Shown here one piece after another: positions 1-9,810 of a stretch of 64,000 nucleotides of DNA. Every line of letters starts with the position of its first letter. Position 1 is the stretch's first letter. Both the position numbers and the translations under genes were made by a program. Below the pieces are notes generated by a model, which was not told where the DNA came from, ran no database searches, and worked only from the letters and a program-made list of their open reading frames with translations. The DNA is taken from the NCBI GenBank assembly GCA_947579665.1, contig CANPUZ010000063.1:124001-188000 (forward strand). Direction: 5' to 3'. The DNA comes from Sympetrum striolatum (taxonomy: Eukaryota > Arthropoda > Insecta > Odonata > Libellulidae).

Positions 1-93
1 GAAAAAAATTAAAATTTCGCTAAAATTATTCGTTTTTCTTGCTTTTTTCGGTCAAATCTCGATAAAATAAGGAAAATTAAGGGAAAAAAAGAT
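1..93 (+). repeat. Representative satellite monomer (93 bp)
   Basis: This is the first complete monomer, starting at the A-tract (2-8) and ending before the next one at 94. A-tracts of four or more lie near 2-8, 64-67, 73-76 and 84-90, and T-tracts near 33-37 and 43-48. CpG dinucleotides are at 18, 31, 49 and 60. The most conserved segments across the window are 15-32 and 46-68. Common substitutions elsewhere are C20 to A (CGATAAAATT), A12 to T or loss of A (GATATTTCG), T79-A80 context changes (AATCAAGGG), and the spacer trinucleotide at 91-93 (gag, gat, gtg, gaa). Monomer phase is arbitrary because no array edge is visible. Confidence 0.93.
46..62 (+). promoter_or_regulatory. CENP-B-box-like element, one per monomer
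   Basis: The known mammalian CENP-B box is nTTCGnnnnAnnCGGGn. This element reads tTTCGgtcaAatCTCGa, matching TTCG, the central A, and the first and last positions of CGGG: 7 of 9 essential positions with exact spacing. It is repeated once per monomer through most of the array and is among its best conserved parts. The two mismatches fall in CGGG, so binding by a true CENP-B protein is doubtful. It may be a binding site for another CENP-B-like or pogo-derived protein, or coincidence in a conserved monomer. Confidence 0.4.
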
Positions 94-130
94 GAAAAAA
101 ATTGAAATTTCGCTAAAATTATTCGTTTTT

Positions 131-728
131 CTTGCTCTTTTCGGTCAAATCTCGATAAAATAAGGAAAATCAAGGGAAAAAAGATGATAAAAATTGATAT
201 TTCGCTAAAATTATTCGTTTTTCTTGCTTTTTTCGGTCAAATCTCGATAAAATAAGGAAAATTAAGTGAAAAAAAGAAGAAAAAAATTAAAATTTCGCTA
301 TAATTATTCGTTTTCTTGCTTTTTTCGGTTAAATCTCGATTAATTAGGGGAAAAAAAGAGGAAAAAAATTGAAATTTCGCTAAAATAATTCGTTATTCTT
401 GCTTTTTTCGGTCAAATCTCGATAAAATAAGGAAAATTAAGGGAAAAAAAGAGGAAAAAAATTTAAATTTCGCTAAAGTTATTCGTTTTTCTTGCTTTTT
501 TCGGTCAAATCTCGATAAAATAAGGAAAATTAAGGGAAAAAAAGAGGATATAAATTGATATTTCGCTAAAATTATTCGTTTTTCTTGCTTTTTTCGGTCA
601 AATCTCGATAAAATAAGGAAAATTAAGGGAAAAAAAGAGGATAAAATTGATATTTCGCTAAAATTATTCGTTTTTCTTGCTTTTTTGGTCAAATCTCGAT
701 AAAATAAGGAAAATTAAGGGAAAAAAAG
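131..728 (+). repeat. ~600-bp block duplicated 1,460 bp downstream
   Basis: Positions 131-728 match 1,591-2,188 at an offset of 1,460 bp, covering about six and a half monomers with the same series of variants (82-bp monomer, TAATTCGTTATTC, CTAAAGTTATT, GAGGATATAAATTG, CTTTTTTGGTC). After 728 the second copy holds one extra monomer with GCTTTATTCGG (2,189-2,280). The match then resumes at offset 1,553 to about 900 and 2,453. The one-monomer difference looks like unequal exchange between neighbouring copies. Confidence 0.85.
279..360 (+). repeat. Short monomer variant (82 bp), type example
   Basis: This monomer starts GAAAAAAATTAAAATTTCGC, reads TATAATTATT where the consensus has TAAAATTATT, has one T fewer in the first T-tract, and has CTCGATTAATTA in place of CTCGATAAAATAAGGAAAATTA. 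The total is 82 bp instead of 93, a loss of 11 bp. The same variant recurs through the array, for example near 1375, 5590, 6508, 10000, 28920, 32130, 41095, 44665 and 58255, usually after a monomer ending AAGTG or AAGGG with spacer gaa. It is a reliable phase marker for the HORs. It shifts the minus-strand reading frame and so ends most long open frames. Many copies carry the 8-bp palindrome TTAATTAA. Confidence 0.88.
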
Positions 729-1289
729 TGGAAAAAAAATGAAATTTCGCTAAAATTATTCGTTTTTCTTCCTTTTTTTGGGCAAATTTCGATAAAATAA
801 GGAAAATTAAGGGAAAAGAAGAGGATAGAAATTGAAATCTCGATAAAATTATTCGTTTTTCTTGCTTTTTTAGGTCAAATTTCGATAAAATAAGGAAAAT
901 TAAGGGAAAAAAAGATGAAAAAATTGAAATTTCGATAAAATTAGTCGTTTTTCTTGCTCTTTTCGGTCAAATCTCGATAAAATAAGGAAAATTAAGGGGA
1001 AAAAAGAGGAAAAAAATTGAAATTTCGCAAAAATTTTTCGTTTTACTTGAATTTGTCGGCCAAATCTCGATAAAATAAGGAAAATAAAGGGAAAAAAAGA
1101 GGAAAAAAATTAAAATTTCGCTAAAATTATTCGTTTCTCTTGCTTTTTTCGGTCAAATCTCGATAAAATAAGGAAAATTAAGGGAAAAAAAGATGAAAAA
1201 ATTGAAATTTCGCTAAAATTAGTCGTATTCTTGCTCTTTTCGGTCAAATCTCGATAAAATAAGGAAAATCAAGGGAAAAAAGATGATAA

Positions 1290-3450
1290 AAATTGAAATT
1301 TCGCTAAAATTATTCGTTTTTCTTGCTTTTTTCGGTCAAATCTCGATAAAATAAGGAAAATTAAGTGAAAAAAAGAAGAAAAAAATTAAAATTTCGCTAT
1401 AATTATTCGTTTCTCTTGCTTTTTTCGGTTAAATCTCGATTAATTAAGAGAAAAAAAGAGGATAAAAATTGAAATTTCGCTAAAATTATTCGTTTTTCTT
1501 GCTTTTTTCGGTCAAATCTCGATGAACTAAGGAAAATTAAGGGAAAAAAAGAGGAAAAAAATTAAAATTTCGCTAAAATTATTCGTTGTTCTTGCTCTTT
1601 TCGGTCAAATCTCGATAAAATAAGGAAAATCAAGGGAAAAAAGATGATAAAAATTGATATTTCGCTAAAATTATTCGTTTTTCTTGCTTTTTTCGGTCAA
1701 ATCTCGATAAAATAAGGAAAATTAAGTGAAAAAAAGAAGAAAAAAATTAAAATTTCGCTATAATTATTCGTTTTCTTGCTTTTTTCGGTTAAATCTCGAT
1801 TAATTAGGGGAAAAAAAGAGGAAAAAAATTGAAATTTCGCTAAAATAATTCGTTATTCTTGCTTTTTTCGGTCAAATCTCGATAAAATAAGGAAAATTAA
1901 GGGAAAAAAAGAGGAAAAAAATTTAAATTTCGCTAAAGTTATTCGTTTTTCTTGCTTTTTTCGGTCAAATCTCGATAAAATAAGGAAAATTAAGGGAAAA
2001 AAAGAGGATATAAATTGATATTTCGCTAAAATTATTCGTTTTTCTTGCTTTTTTCGGTCAAATCTCGATAAAATAAGGAAAATTAAGGGAAAAAAAGAGG
2101 ATAAAATTGATATTTCGCTAAAATTATTCGTTTTTCTTGCTTTTTTGGTCAAATCTCGATAAAATAAGGAAAATTAAGGGAAAAAAAGATGATAAAAATT
2201 GATATTTTGCTAAAATTATTCGTTTTTCTTGCTTTATTCGGTCAAATCTCGATAAAATAAGGAAAATTAAGGGAAAAAAAGTGGAAAAAAAATGAAATTT
2301 CGCTAAAATTATTCGTTTTTCTTCCTTTTTTTGGGCAAATTTCGATAAAATAAGGAAAATTAAGGGAAAAGAAGAGGATAGAAATTGAAATCTCGATAAA
2401 ATTATTCGTTTTTCTTGCTTTTTTAGGTCAAATTTCGATAAAATAAGGAAAATTAGGGGAAAAAAAGAGGAAAAAAATTGAAATTTCGATAAAATTAGTC
2501 GTTTTTCTTGCTTTTTTCGGTCAAATCTCGATAAAATAAGGAAAATTAAGGGAAAAAAAGAGGAAAAAAATTAAAATTTCGCTAAAATTATTCGTTTCTC
2601 TTGCTTTTTTCGGTCAAATCTCGATAAAATAAGGAAAATTAAGGGAAAAAAAGATGAAAAAATTGAAATTTCGCTAAAATTAGTCGTATTCTTGCTCTTT
2701 TCGGTCAAATCTCGATAAAATAAGGAAAATCAAGGGAAAAAAGATGATAAAAATTGAAATTTCGATAAAATTATTCGTTTTTCTTGCTTTTTTCGGTCAA
2801 ATCAGGATAAATTAAGGAAAATTAAGGGAAAAAAGAGGAAAAAAATTGAAATTTCGCTAAAGTTATTAATTTTTCTTGCTTTTTTCGGTCAAATCTCGAT
2901 AAAATAAGGAAAATTAAGGGATAAAAAGAGGATAAAAATTGATATTTCGCTAAAATTATTCGTTTTTCTTGCTTTTTTCGGTCAAATCTCAAAAAAATAA
3001 GGAAAATTAACGGAGAAAAGAGGATAAAAATTGATATTTCGCTAAAATTATTCGTTTTTCTTGCTTTTTTCGGTCAAATATTGATAAAATAAGTAAAATA
3101 AGGGGAAAAAAAGAGGAAAAAAATTGAAATTTCCCTAAAATTATTCGTTTTTCTTGCTTTTTTCGGTCAAATCTCGATAAAATAAGGAAAATCAAGGGAA
3201 AAAAGAGGAAAAAAATTGAAATTTCGCTAAAATTATTCGTTTTTCTTGCTTTTTTTGGTCAAATATCGATAAAATAAGGAAAATTAGGGGAAAAAAAGAG
3301 GAAAAAAATTGAAATTTCGCTAAAATTATTCGTTTTTCTTGCTTTTTTCGGTCAAATCTCGATAAAATAAGGAAAATTAAGGGAAAAAAAGAGGATAAAA
3401 ATTGAAATTTCGCTATAATTATTTGTTTTTCTTTCTTTTTTCGGTCAAAT
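1290..3450 (+). repeat. Long segmental duplication, left copy, part 1
   Basis: This stretch matches 13,486-15,645 at an offset of 12,196 bp (12,195 after a 1-bp deletion near 15,570). The variant order is kept over about 23 monomers, including CTCGATGAACTAAGG at 1,521 and 13,717, GGTCAAATCAGG near 2,800 and 15,000, and the odd CTCAAAAAAATAAGG near 2,990 and 15,186. Differences are few, for example TATTGATAAAATAAG against TATCGATAAAATAAG near 3,080. It is one half of a duplication that continues with a changed offset at 3,450. Confidence 0.85.
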
Positions 3451-5400
3451 CTCGATAAAATAAGGAAAATCAAGGGAAAAAAGATGATAAAAATTGATAT
3501 TTTGCTCAAATTATTCGTTTTTCTTGCTTTTTTCGGTCAAATCTCGATAAAATAAGGAAAATTAAGGGAAAAAAAGTGGAAAAAAATTGAAATTTCGCTA
3601 AACTTATTCGTTTTTCTTGCTTTTTTCGGTCAAATCTCGATAAAATAAGGAAAATCAAGGGAAAAAAGATGATAATAATTGAAATTACGATAAAATTATT
3701 CGTTTTTCTTGCTTTTTTCGGTCGAATCTCGATAAAATAAGGAAAATCAAGGGAAAAAAGATGATAAAAATTGATATTTTGCTAAAATTATTCGTTTTTC
3801 TTGCTTTTTTCGGTCAAATCTCGATAAAATAAGGAAAATTAAGGGAAAAAAAGTGGAAAAAAAAATGAAATTTCGCTAAAATTATTCGTTTTTCTTCCTT
3901 TTTTTGGGCAAATCTCGATAAAATAAGGAAAAGGGAAAAGAAGAGGATAGAAATTGAAATCTCGATAAAATTATTTGTTTTTCTTGCTTTTTTCGGTCAA
4001 ATCTCGATAAAATAAGGAAAATTAAGGGAAAAAAAGATGAAAAAATTGAAATTTCGCTAAAATTAGTCGTTTTTCTTGCTCTTTTCGGTCAAATCTCGAT
4101 AAAATAAGGAAAATTAAGGGGAAAAAAGAGGAAAAAAATTGAAATTTCGCAAAAATTATTCGTTTTACTAGAATTTTTCGGCCAAATCTCGATAAAATAA
4201 GGAAAATAAAGGGAAAAAAAGAGGAAAAAAATTAAAATTTCGCAAAAATTATTCGTTTCTCTTGCTTTTTTTGGTCAAATCTCGATAAAATAAGGAAAAT
4301 TAAGGGAAAAAAAGATGAAAAAATTGATATTTCGCTAAAATTAGTCGTATTCTTGCTCTTTTCGGTCAAATCTCGATAAAATAAGGAAAATCAAGGGAAA
4401 AAAGATGATAAAAATTGAAATTTCGATAAAATTATTTGTTTTTCTTGCTTTTTTCGGTCAAATCTAGATAAAATAAGGAAAATCAAGGGAAAAAAGATGA
4501 TAAAAATTGATATTTCGCTAAAATTATTCGTTTTTCTTGCTTTTTTCGGACAAATCTCGATAAAATAAGGAAATTAAGGGAAAAAAAGAAGAAAAAAATT
4601 AAAATTTCGCTATAATTATACGTTTTCTTGCTTTTTTCGGTTAAATCTCGATTAATTAAGGGAAAAAAAGAGGATAAAAATTGAAATTTCGCTAAAATTA
4701 TTCGTTTTTCTTGCTTTTTTCGGTCAAATCTCGATGAACTAAGGAAAATTAAGGGAAAAAAAGAGGAAAAAAATTAAAATTTCGCTAAAATTATTCGTTT
4801 CTCTTGCTTTTTTCGGTTAAATCTCGATTAATTAAGAGAAAAAAAGAGGATAAAAATTGAAATTTCGCTAAAATTATTCGTTTTTCTTGCTTTTTTCGGT
4901 CAAATCTCGATGAACTAAGGAAAATTAAGGGAAAAAAAGAGGAAAAAAATTAAAATTTCGCTAAAATTATTCGTTGTTCTTGCTTTTTTCGGTCAAATCT
5001 CGATAAAATAAGGAAAATTAAGGGAAAAAAAGTGGAAAAAAATTGAAATTTTGCTAAAATTATTCGTTTTTCTTCCTTTTTTTGGTCATATCTCGATAAA
5101 ATAAGGAAAATGAAGGGAAAAGAAGAGGATAGAAATTGAAATTTCGATAAAATTATTCGTTTTTCTTGCTTTTTTCGGTCAAATCTCGATAAAATAAGGG
5201 AAATTAAGGGGAAAAAAGAGGAAAAAAATTGAAATTTCGCAAAAATTATTCGTTTTAATTGCTTTTTTCTGCCAAATCTCGATAAAATAAGGAAAATTAA
5301 GGGAAAAAAAGAGGAAAAAAATTAAAATTTCGCTAAAATTATTCGTTTTTCTTGCTTTTTTTGGTCAAATCTCGATAAAATAAGGAAAATTAAGGGAAAA
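3450..5400 (+). repeat. Long segmental duplication, left copy, part 2
   Basis: This stretch matches 16,377-18,325 at an offset of 12,927 bp. Landmarks shared at exact offset are TTTTGCTCAAATTATTCG (3,505 and 16,432), GGTCGAATCTCG (3,721 and 16,648), the monomer shortened to AAGGAAAAGGGAAAAG near 3,925, and CAAATCTAGAT near 4,460. The offset exceeds that of the preceding part by about 732 bp, so the right-hand copy carries a block of about eight monomers absent here. The match ends near 5,400. Confidence 0.85.
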
Positions 5401-7417
5401 AAAGATGAAATAAATTGAAATTTCGCTAAAATTATTCGTTTTTCTTGCTCTTTTCGGTCAAATCTCGATAAAATAAGGAAAATCAAGGGAAAAAAGATGA
5501 TAAAAATTGATATTTCGCTAAAATTATTCGTTTTTCTTGCTTTTTTCGGTCAAATCTCGATAAAATAAGGAAAATTAAGTGAAAAAAAGAAGAAAAAAAT
5601 TAAAATTTCGCTATAATTATTCGTTTTCTTGCTTTTTTCGGTTAAATCTCGATTAATAAGGGGAAAAAAAGAGGAAAAAAATTAAAATTTCGCTAAAATA
5701 ATTCGTTATTCTTGCTTTTTTCGGTCAAATCTCGATAAAATAAGGAAAATTAAGGGAAAAAAAGAGGAAAAAAATTTAAATTTCGCTAATGTTATTCGTT
5801 TTTCTTGCTTTTTTCGGTCAAATCTCGATAAAATAAGGAAAATTAAGGGAAAAAAAGAGGATATAAATTGATATTTCGCTAAAATTATTCGTTTTTCTTG
5901 CTTTTTTCGGTCAAATCTCGATAAAATAAGGAAAATTAAGGGAAAAAAAGAGGATAAAATTGAAATTTTGCTAAAATTATTCGTTTTTCTTCCTTTTTTT
6001 GGTCATATCTCGATAAAATAAGGAAAATGAAGGGAAAAGAAGAGGATAGAAATTGAAATTTCGATAAAATTATTTGTTTTTCTTGCTTTTTTCGGTCAAA
6101 TCTCGATAAAATAAGGGAAATTAAGGGGAAAAAAGAGGAAAAAAATTGAAATTTCGCAAAAATTATTCGTTTTAATTGCTTTTTTCTGCCAAATCTCGAT
6201 AAAATAAGGAAAATTAAGGGAAAAAAAGAGGAAAAAAATTAAAATTTCGCTAAAATTATTCGTTTTTCTTGCTTTTTTCGGTCAAATCTCGATAAAATAA
6301 GGAAAATTAAGGGAAAAAAAGATGAAAAAAATTGAAATTTCGCTAAAATTATTCGTTTTTCTTGCTCTTTTCGGTCAAATCTCGATAAAATAAGGAAAAT
6401 CAAGGGAAAAAAGATGATAAAAATTGATATTTCGCTAAAATTATTCGTTTTTCTTGCTTTTTTCGGTCAAATCTCGATAAAATAAGGAAAATTAAGTGAA
6501 AAAAAGAAGAAAAAAATTAAAATTTCGCTATAATTATTCGTTTTCTTGCTTTTTTCGGTTAAATCTCGATTAATTAGGGGAAAAAAAGAGGAAAAAAATT
6601 AAAATTTCGCTAAAATAATTCGTTATTCTTGCTTTTTTCGGTCAAATCTCGATAAAATAAGGAAAATTAAGGGAAAAAAAGAGGAAACAAATTTAAATTT
6701 CGCTAATGTTATTCGTTTTTCTTGCTTTTTTCGGTCAAATCTCGATAAAATAAGGAAAATTAAGGGAAAAAAAGAGGATATAAATTGATATTTCGCTAAA
6801 ATTATTCGTTTTTCTTGCTTTTTTCGGTCAAATCTCGATAAAATAAGGAAAATTAAGGGAAAAAAAGAGGATAAAATTGATATTTCGCTAAAATTATTCG
6901 TTTTTCTTGCTTTTTTGGTCTAATCTCGATAAAATAAGGAAAATTAAGGGAAAAAAAGTGGAAAAAAAATGAAATTTCGCTAAAATTATTCGTTTTTCTT
7001 CCTTTTTTTGGGCAAATTTCGATAAAATAAGGAAAATTAAGGGAAAAGAAGAGGATAGAAATTGAAATCTCGATAAAATTATTCGTTTTTCTTGCTTTTT
7101 TAGGTCAAATTTCGATAAAATAAGGAAAATTAAGGGAAAAAAAGATGAAAAAATTGAAATTTCGATAAAATTAGTCGTTTTTCTTGCTCTTTTCGGTCAA
7201 ATCTCGATAAAATAAGGAAAATTAAGGGGAAAAAAGAGGAAAAAAATTGAAATTTCGCAAAAATTATTCGTTTTACTTGAATTTTTCAGCCAAATCTCGA
7301 TAAAATAAGGAAAATAAAGGGAAAAAAAGAGGAAAAAAATTAAAATTTCGCTAAAATTATTCGTTGTTCTTGCTTTTTTCGGTCAAATCTCGATAAAATA
7401 AGGAAAATTAAGGGAAA
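5400..7417 (+). repeat. ~2,017-bp HOR, copy 1
   Basis: This is a unit of about 22 monomers repeated directly at 7,417-9,434 with offset 2,017 (2,018 before a 1-bp change near 7,655). Shared markers at fixed offset are GGTCATATCTCG (6,001 and 8,018), CTAATGTTATTCG, GAGGAAACAAATTT, CTTTTTTGGTCTAATC, and TTTTTCAGCC (7,287 and 9,304). The two copies are almost identical, so the duplication or its homogenisation is recent relative to monomer divergence. Confidence 0.87.
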
Positions 7418-9434
7418 AAAAGTGGAAATAAATTGAAATTTCGCTAAAATTATTCGTTTTTCTTGCTCTTTTCGGTCAAATCTCGATAAAATAAGGAAAA
7501 TCAAGGGAAAAAAGATGATAAAAATTGATATTTCGCTAAAATTATTCGTTTTTCTTGCTTTTTTCGGTCAAATCTCGATAAAATAAGGAAAATTAAGTGA
7601 AAAAAAGAAGAAAAAAATTAAAATTTCGCTATAATTATTCGTTTTCTTGCTTTTTTGGTTAAATCTCGATTAATTAGGGGAAAAAAAGAGGAAAAAAATT
7701 AAAATTTCGCTAAAATAATTCGTTATTCTTGCTTTTTTCGGTCAAATCTCGATAAAATAAGGAAAATTAAGGGAAAAAAAGAGGAAAAAAATTTAAATTT
7801 CGCTAATGTTATTCGTTTTTCTTGCTTTTTTCGGTCAAATCTCGATAAAATAAGGAAAATTAAGGGAAAAAAAGAGGATATAAATTGATATTTCGCTAAA
7901 ATTATTCGTTTTTCTTGCTTTTTTCGGTCAAATCTCGATAAAATAAGGAAAATTAAGGGAAAAAAAGAGGATAAAATTGAAATTTTGCTAAAATTATTCG
8001 TTTTTCTTCCTTTTTTTGGTCATATCTCGATAAAATAAGGAAAATGAAGGGAAAAGAAGAGGATAGAAATTGAAATTTCGATAAAATTATTTGTTTTTCT
8101 TGCTTTTTTCGGTCAAATCTCGATAAAATAAGGGAAATTAAGGGGAAAAAAGAGGAAAAAAATTGAAATTTCGCAAAAATTATTCGTTTTAATTGCTTTT
8201 TTCTGCCAAATCTCGATAAAATAAGGAAAATTAAGGGAAAAAAAGAGGAAAAAAATTAAAATTTCGCTAAAATTATTCGTTTTTCTTGCTTTTTTCGGTC
8301 AAATCTCGATAAAATAAGGAAAATTAAGGGAAAAAAAGATGAAAAAAATTGAAATTTCGCTAAAATTATTCGTTTTTCTTGCTCTTTTCGGTCAAATCTC
8401 GATAAAATAAGGAAAATCAAGGGAAAAAAGATGATAAAAATTGATATTTCGCTAAAATTATTCGTTTTTCTTGCTTTTTTCGGTCAAATCTCGATAAAAT
8501 AAGGAAAATTAAGTGAAAAAAAGAAGAAAAAAATTAAAATTTCGCTATAATTATTCGTTTTCTTGCTTTTTTCGGTTAAATCTCGATTAATTAGGGGAAA
8601 AAAAGAGGAAAAAAATTAAAATTTCGCTAAAATAATTCGTTATTCTTGCTTTTTTCGGTCAAATCTCGATAAAATAAGGAAAATTAAGGGAAAAAAAGAG
8701 GAAACAAATTTAAATTTCGCTAATGTTATTCGTTTTTCTTGCTTTTTTCGGTCAAATCTCGATAAAATAAGGAAAATTAAGGGAAAAAAAGAGGATATAA
8801 ATTGATATTTCGCTAAAATTATTCGTTTTTCTTGCTTTTTTCGGTCAAATCTCGATAAAATAAGGAAAATTAAGGGAAAAAAAGAGGATAAAATTGATAT
8901 TTCGCTAAAATTATTCGTTTTTCTTGCTTTTTTGGTCTAATCTCGATAAAATAAGGAAAATTAAGGGAAAAAAAGTGGAAAAAAAATGAAATTTCGCTAA
9001 AATTATTCGTTTTTCTTCCTTTTTTTGGGCAAATTTCGATAAAATAAGGAAAATTAAGGGAAAAGAAGAGGATAGAAATTGAAATCTCGATAAAATTATT
9101 CGTTTTTCTTGCTTTTTTAGGTCAAATTTCGATAAAATAAGGAAAATTAAGGGAAAAAAAGATGAAAAAATTGAAATTTCGATAAAATTAGTCGTTTTTC
9201 TTGCTCTTTTCGGTCAAATCTCGATAAAATAAGGAAAATTAAGGGGAAAAAAGAGGAAAAAAATTGAAATTTCGCAAAAATTATTCGTTTTACTTGAATT
9301 TTTCAGCCAAATCTCGATAAAATAAGGAAAATAAAGGGGAAAAAAGAGGAAAAAAATTAAAATTTCGCTAAAATTATTCGTTGTTCTTGCTTTTTTCGGT
9401 CAAATCTCGATAAAATAAGGAAAATTAAGGGAAA
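7417..9434 (+). repeat. ~2,017-bp HOR, copy 2
   Basis: This is the second tandem copy of the unit at 5,400-7,417. It keeps the order of marker monomers through TTTTTCAGCC at 9,304. The following segment, about 9,387-9,811, matches about 4,980-5,404 rather than a unit start. The three copies are therefore not simply equidistant: a further block of about 373 bp (four monomers) sits before copy 3. Confidence 0.85.
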
Positions 9435-9810
9435 AAAAGTGGAAAAAAATTGAAATTTTGCTAAAATTATTCGTTTTTCTTCCTTTTTTTGGTCATATCT
9501 CGATAAAATAAGGAAAATGAAGGGAAAAGAAGAGGATAGAAATTGAAATTTCGATAAAATTATTCGTTTTTCTTGCTTTTTTCGGTCAAATCTCGATAAA
9601 ATAAGGGAAATTAAGGGGAAAAAAGAGGAAAAAAATTGAAATTTCGCAAAAATTATTCGTTTTAATTGCTTTTTTCTGCCAAATCTCGATAAAATAAGGA
9701 AAATTAAGGGAAAAAAAGAGGAAAAAAATTAAAATTTCGCTAAAATTATTCGTTTTTCTTGCTTTTTTCGGTCAAATCTCGATAAAATAAGTAAAATTAA
9801 GGGAAAAAAA

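Larger units (their letters stand above)
1..1110 (+). repeat. Partial copy of the ~2-kb HOR
   Basis: This segment matches 6,231-7,340 monomer by monomer at a constant offset of 6,230 bp. Shared rare variants include the 82-bp monomer at 279-360, TAAAATAATTCGTTATTC near 381-400, the CTTCCTTTTTTTGGGC monomer near 769, the CTTTTTTAGGTC monomer near 862-876, and the TTTTACTTGAATTT monomer near 1041. It is therefore a fourth copy of the HOR seen at 5.4-11.8 kb, cut by the window's left edge. Confidence 0.85.

Noticed and set aside
31..93. Hairpin between the T-rich block (31-51) and the A-rich block (71-93)
   Set aside because: The two tracts can pair only weakly with several gaps; pairing is what any T-run and A-run would give, so no structured RNA is claimed.
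393..692. Minus-strand open frames of 62-155 codons throughout the window as protein genes
   Set aside because: All lie in the same monomer frame, encode the same 31-residue repeat, begin at chance ATG variants and end at indels. They follow directly from a 93-bp unit, so they are not annotated as CDS.
2453..2462. TTAGGGG and TTAAGGG strings as telomeric repeats
   Set aside because: They occur once per monomer at most and never in short tandem runs; they are part of the satellite consensus.
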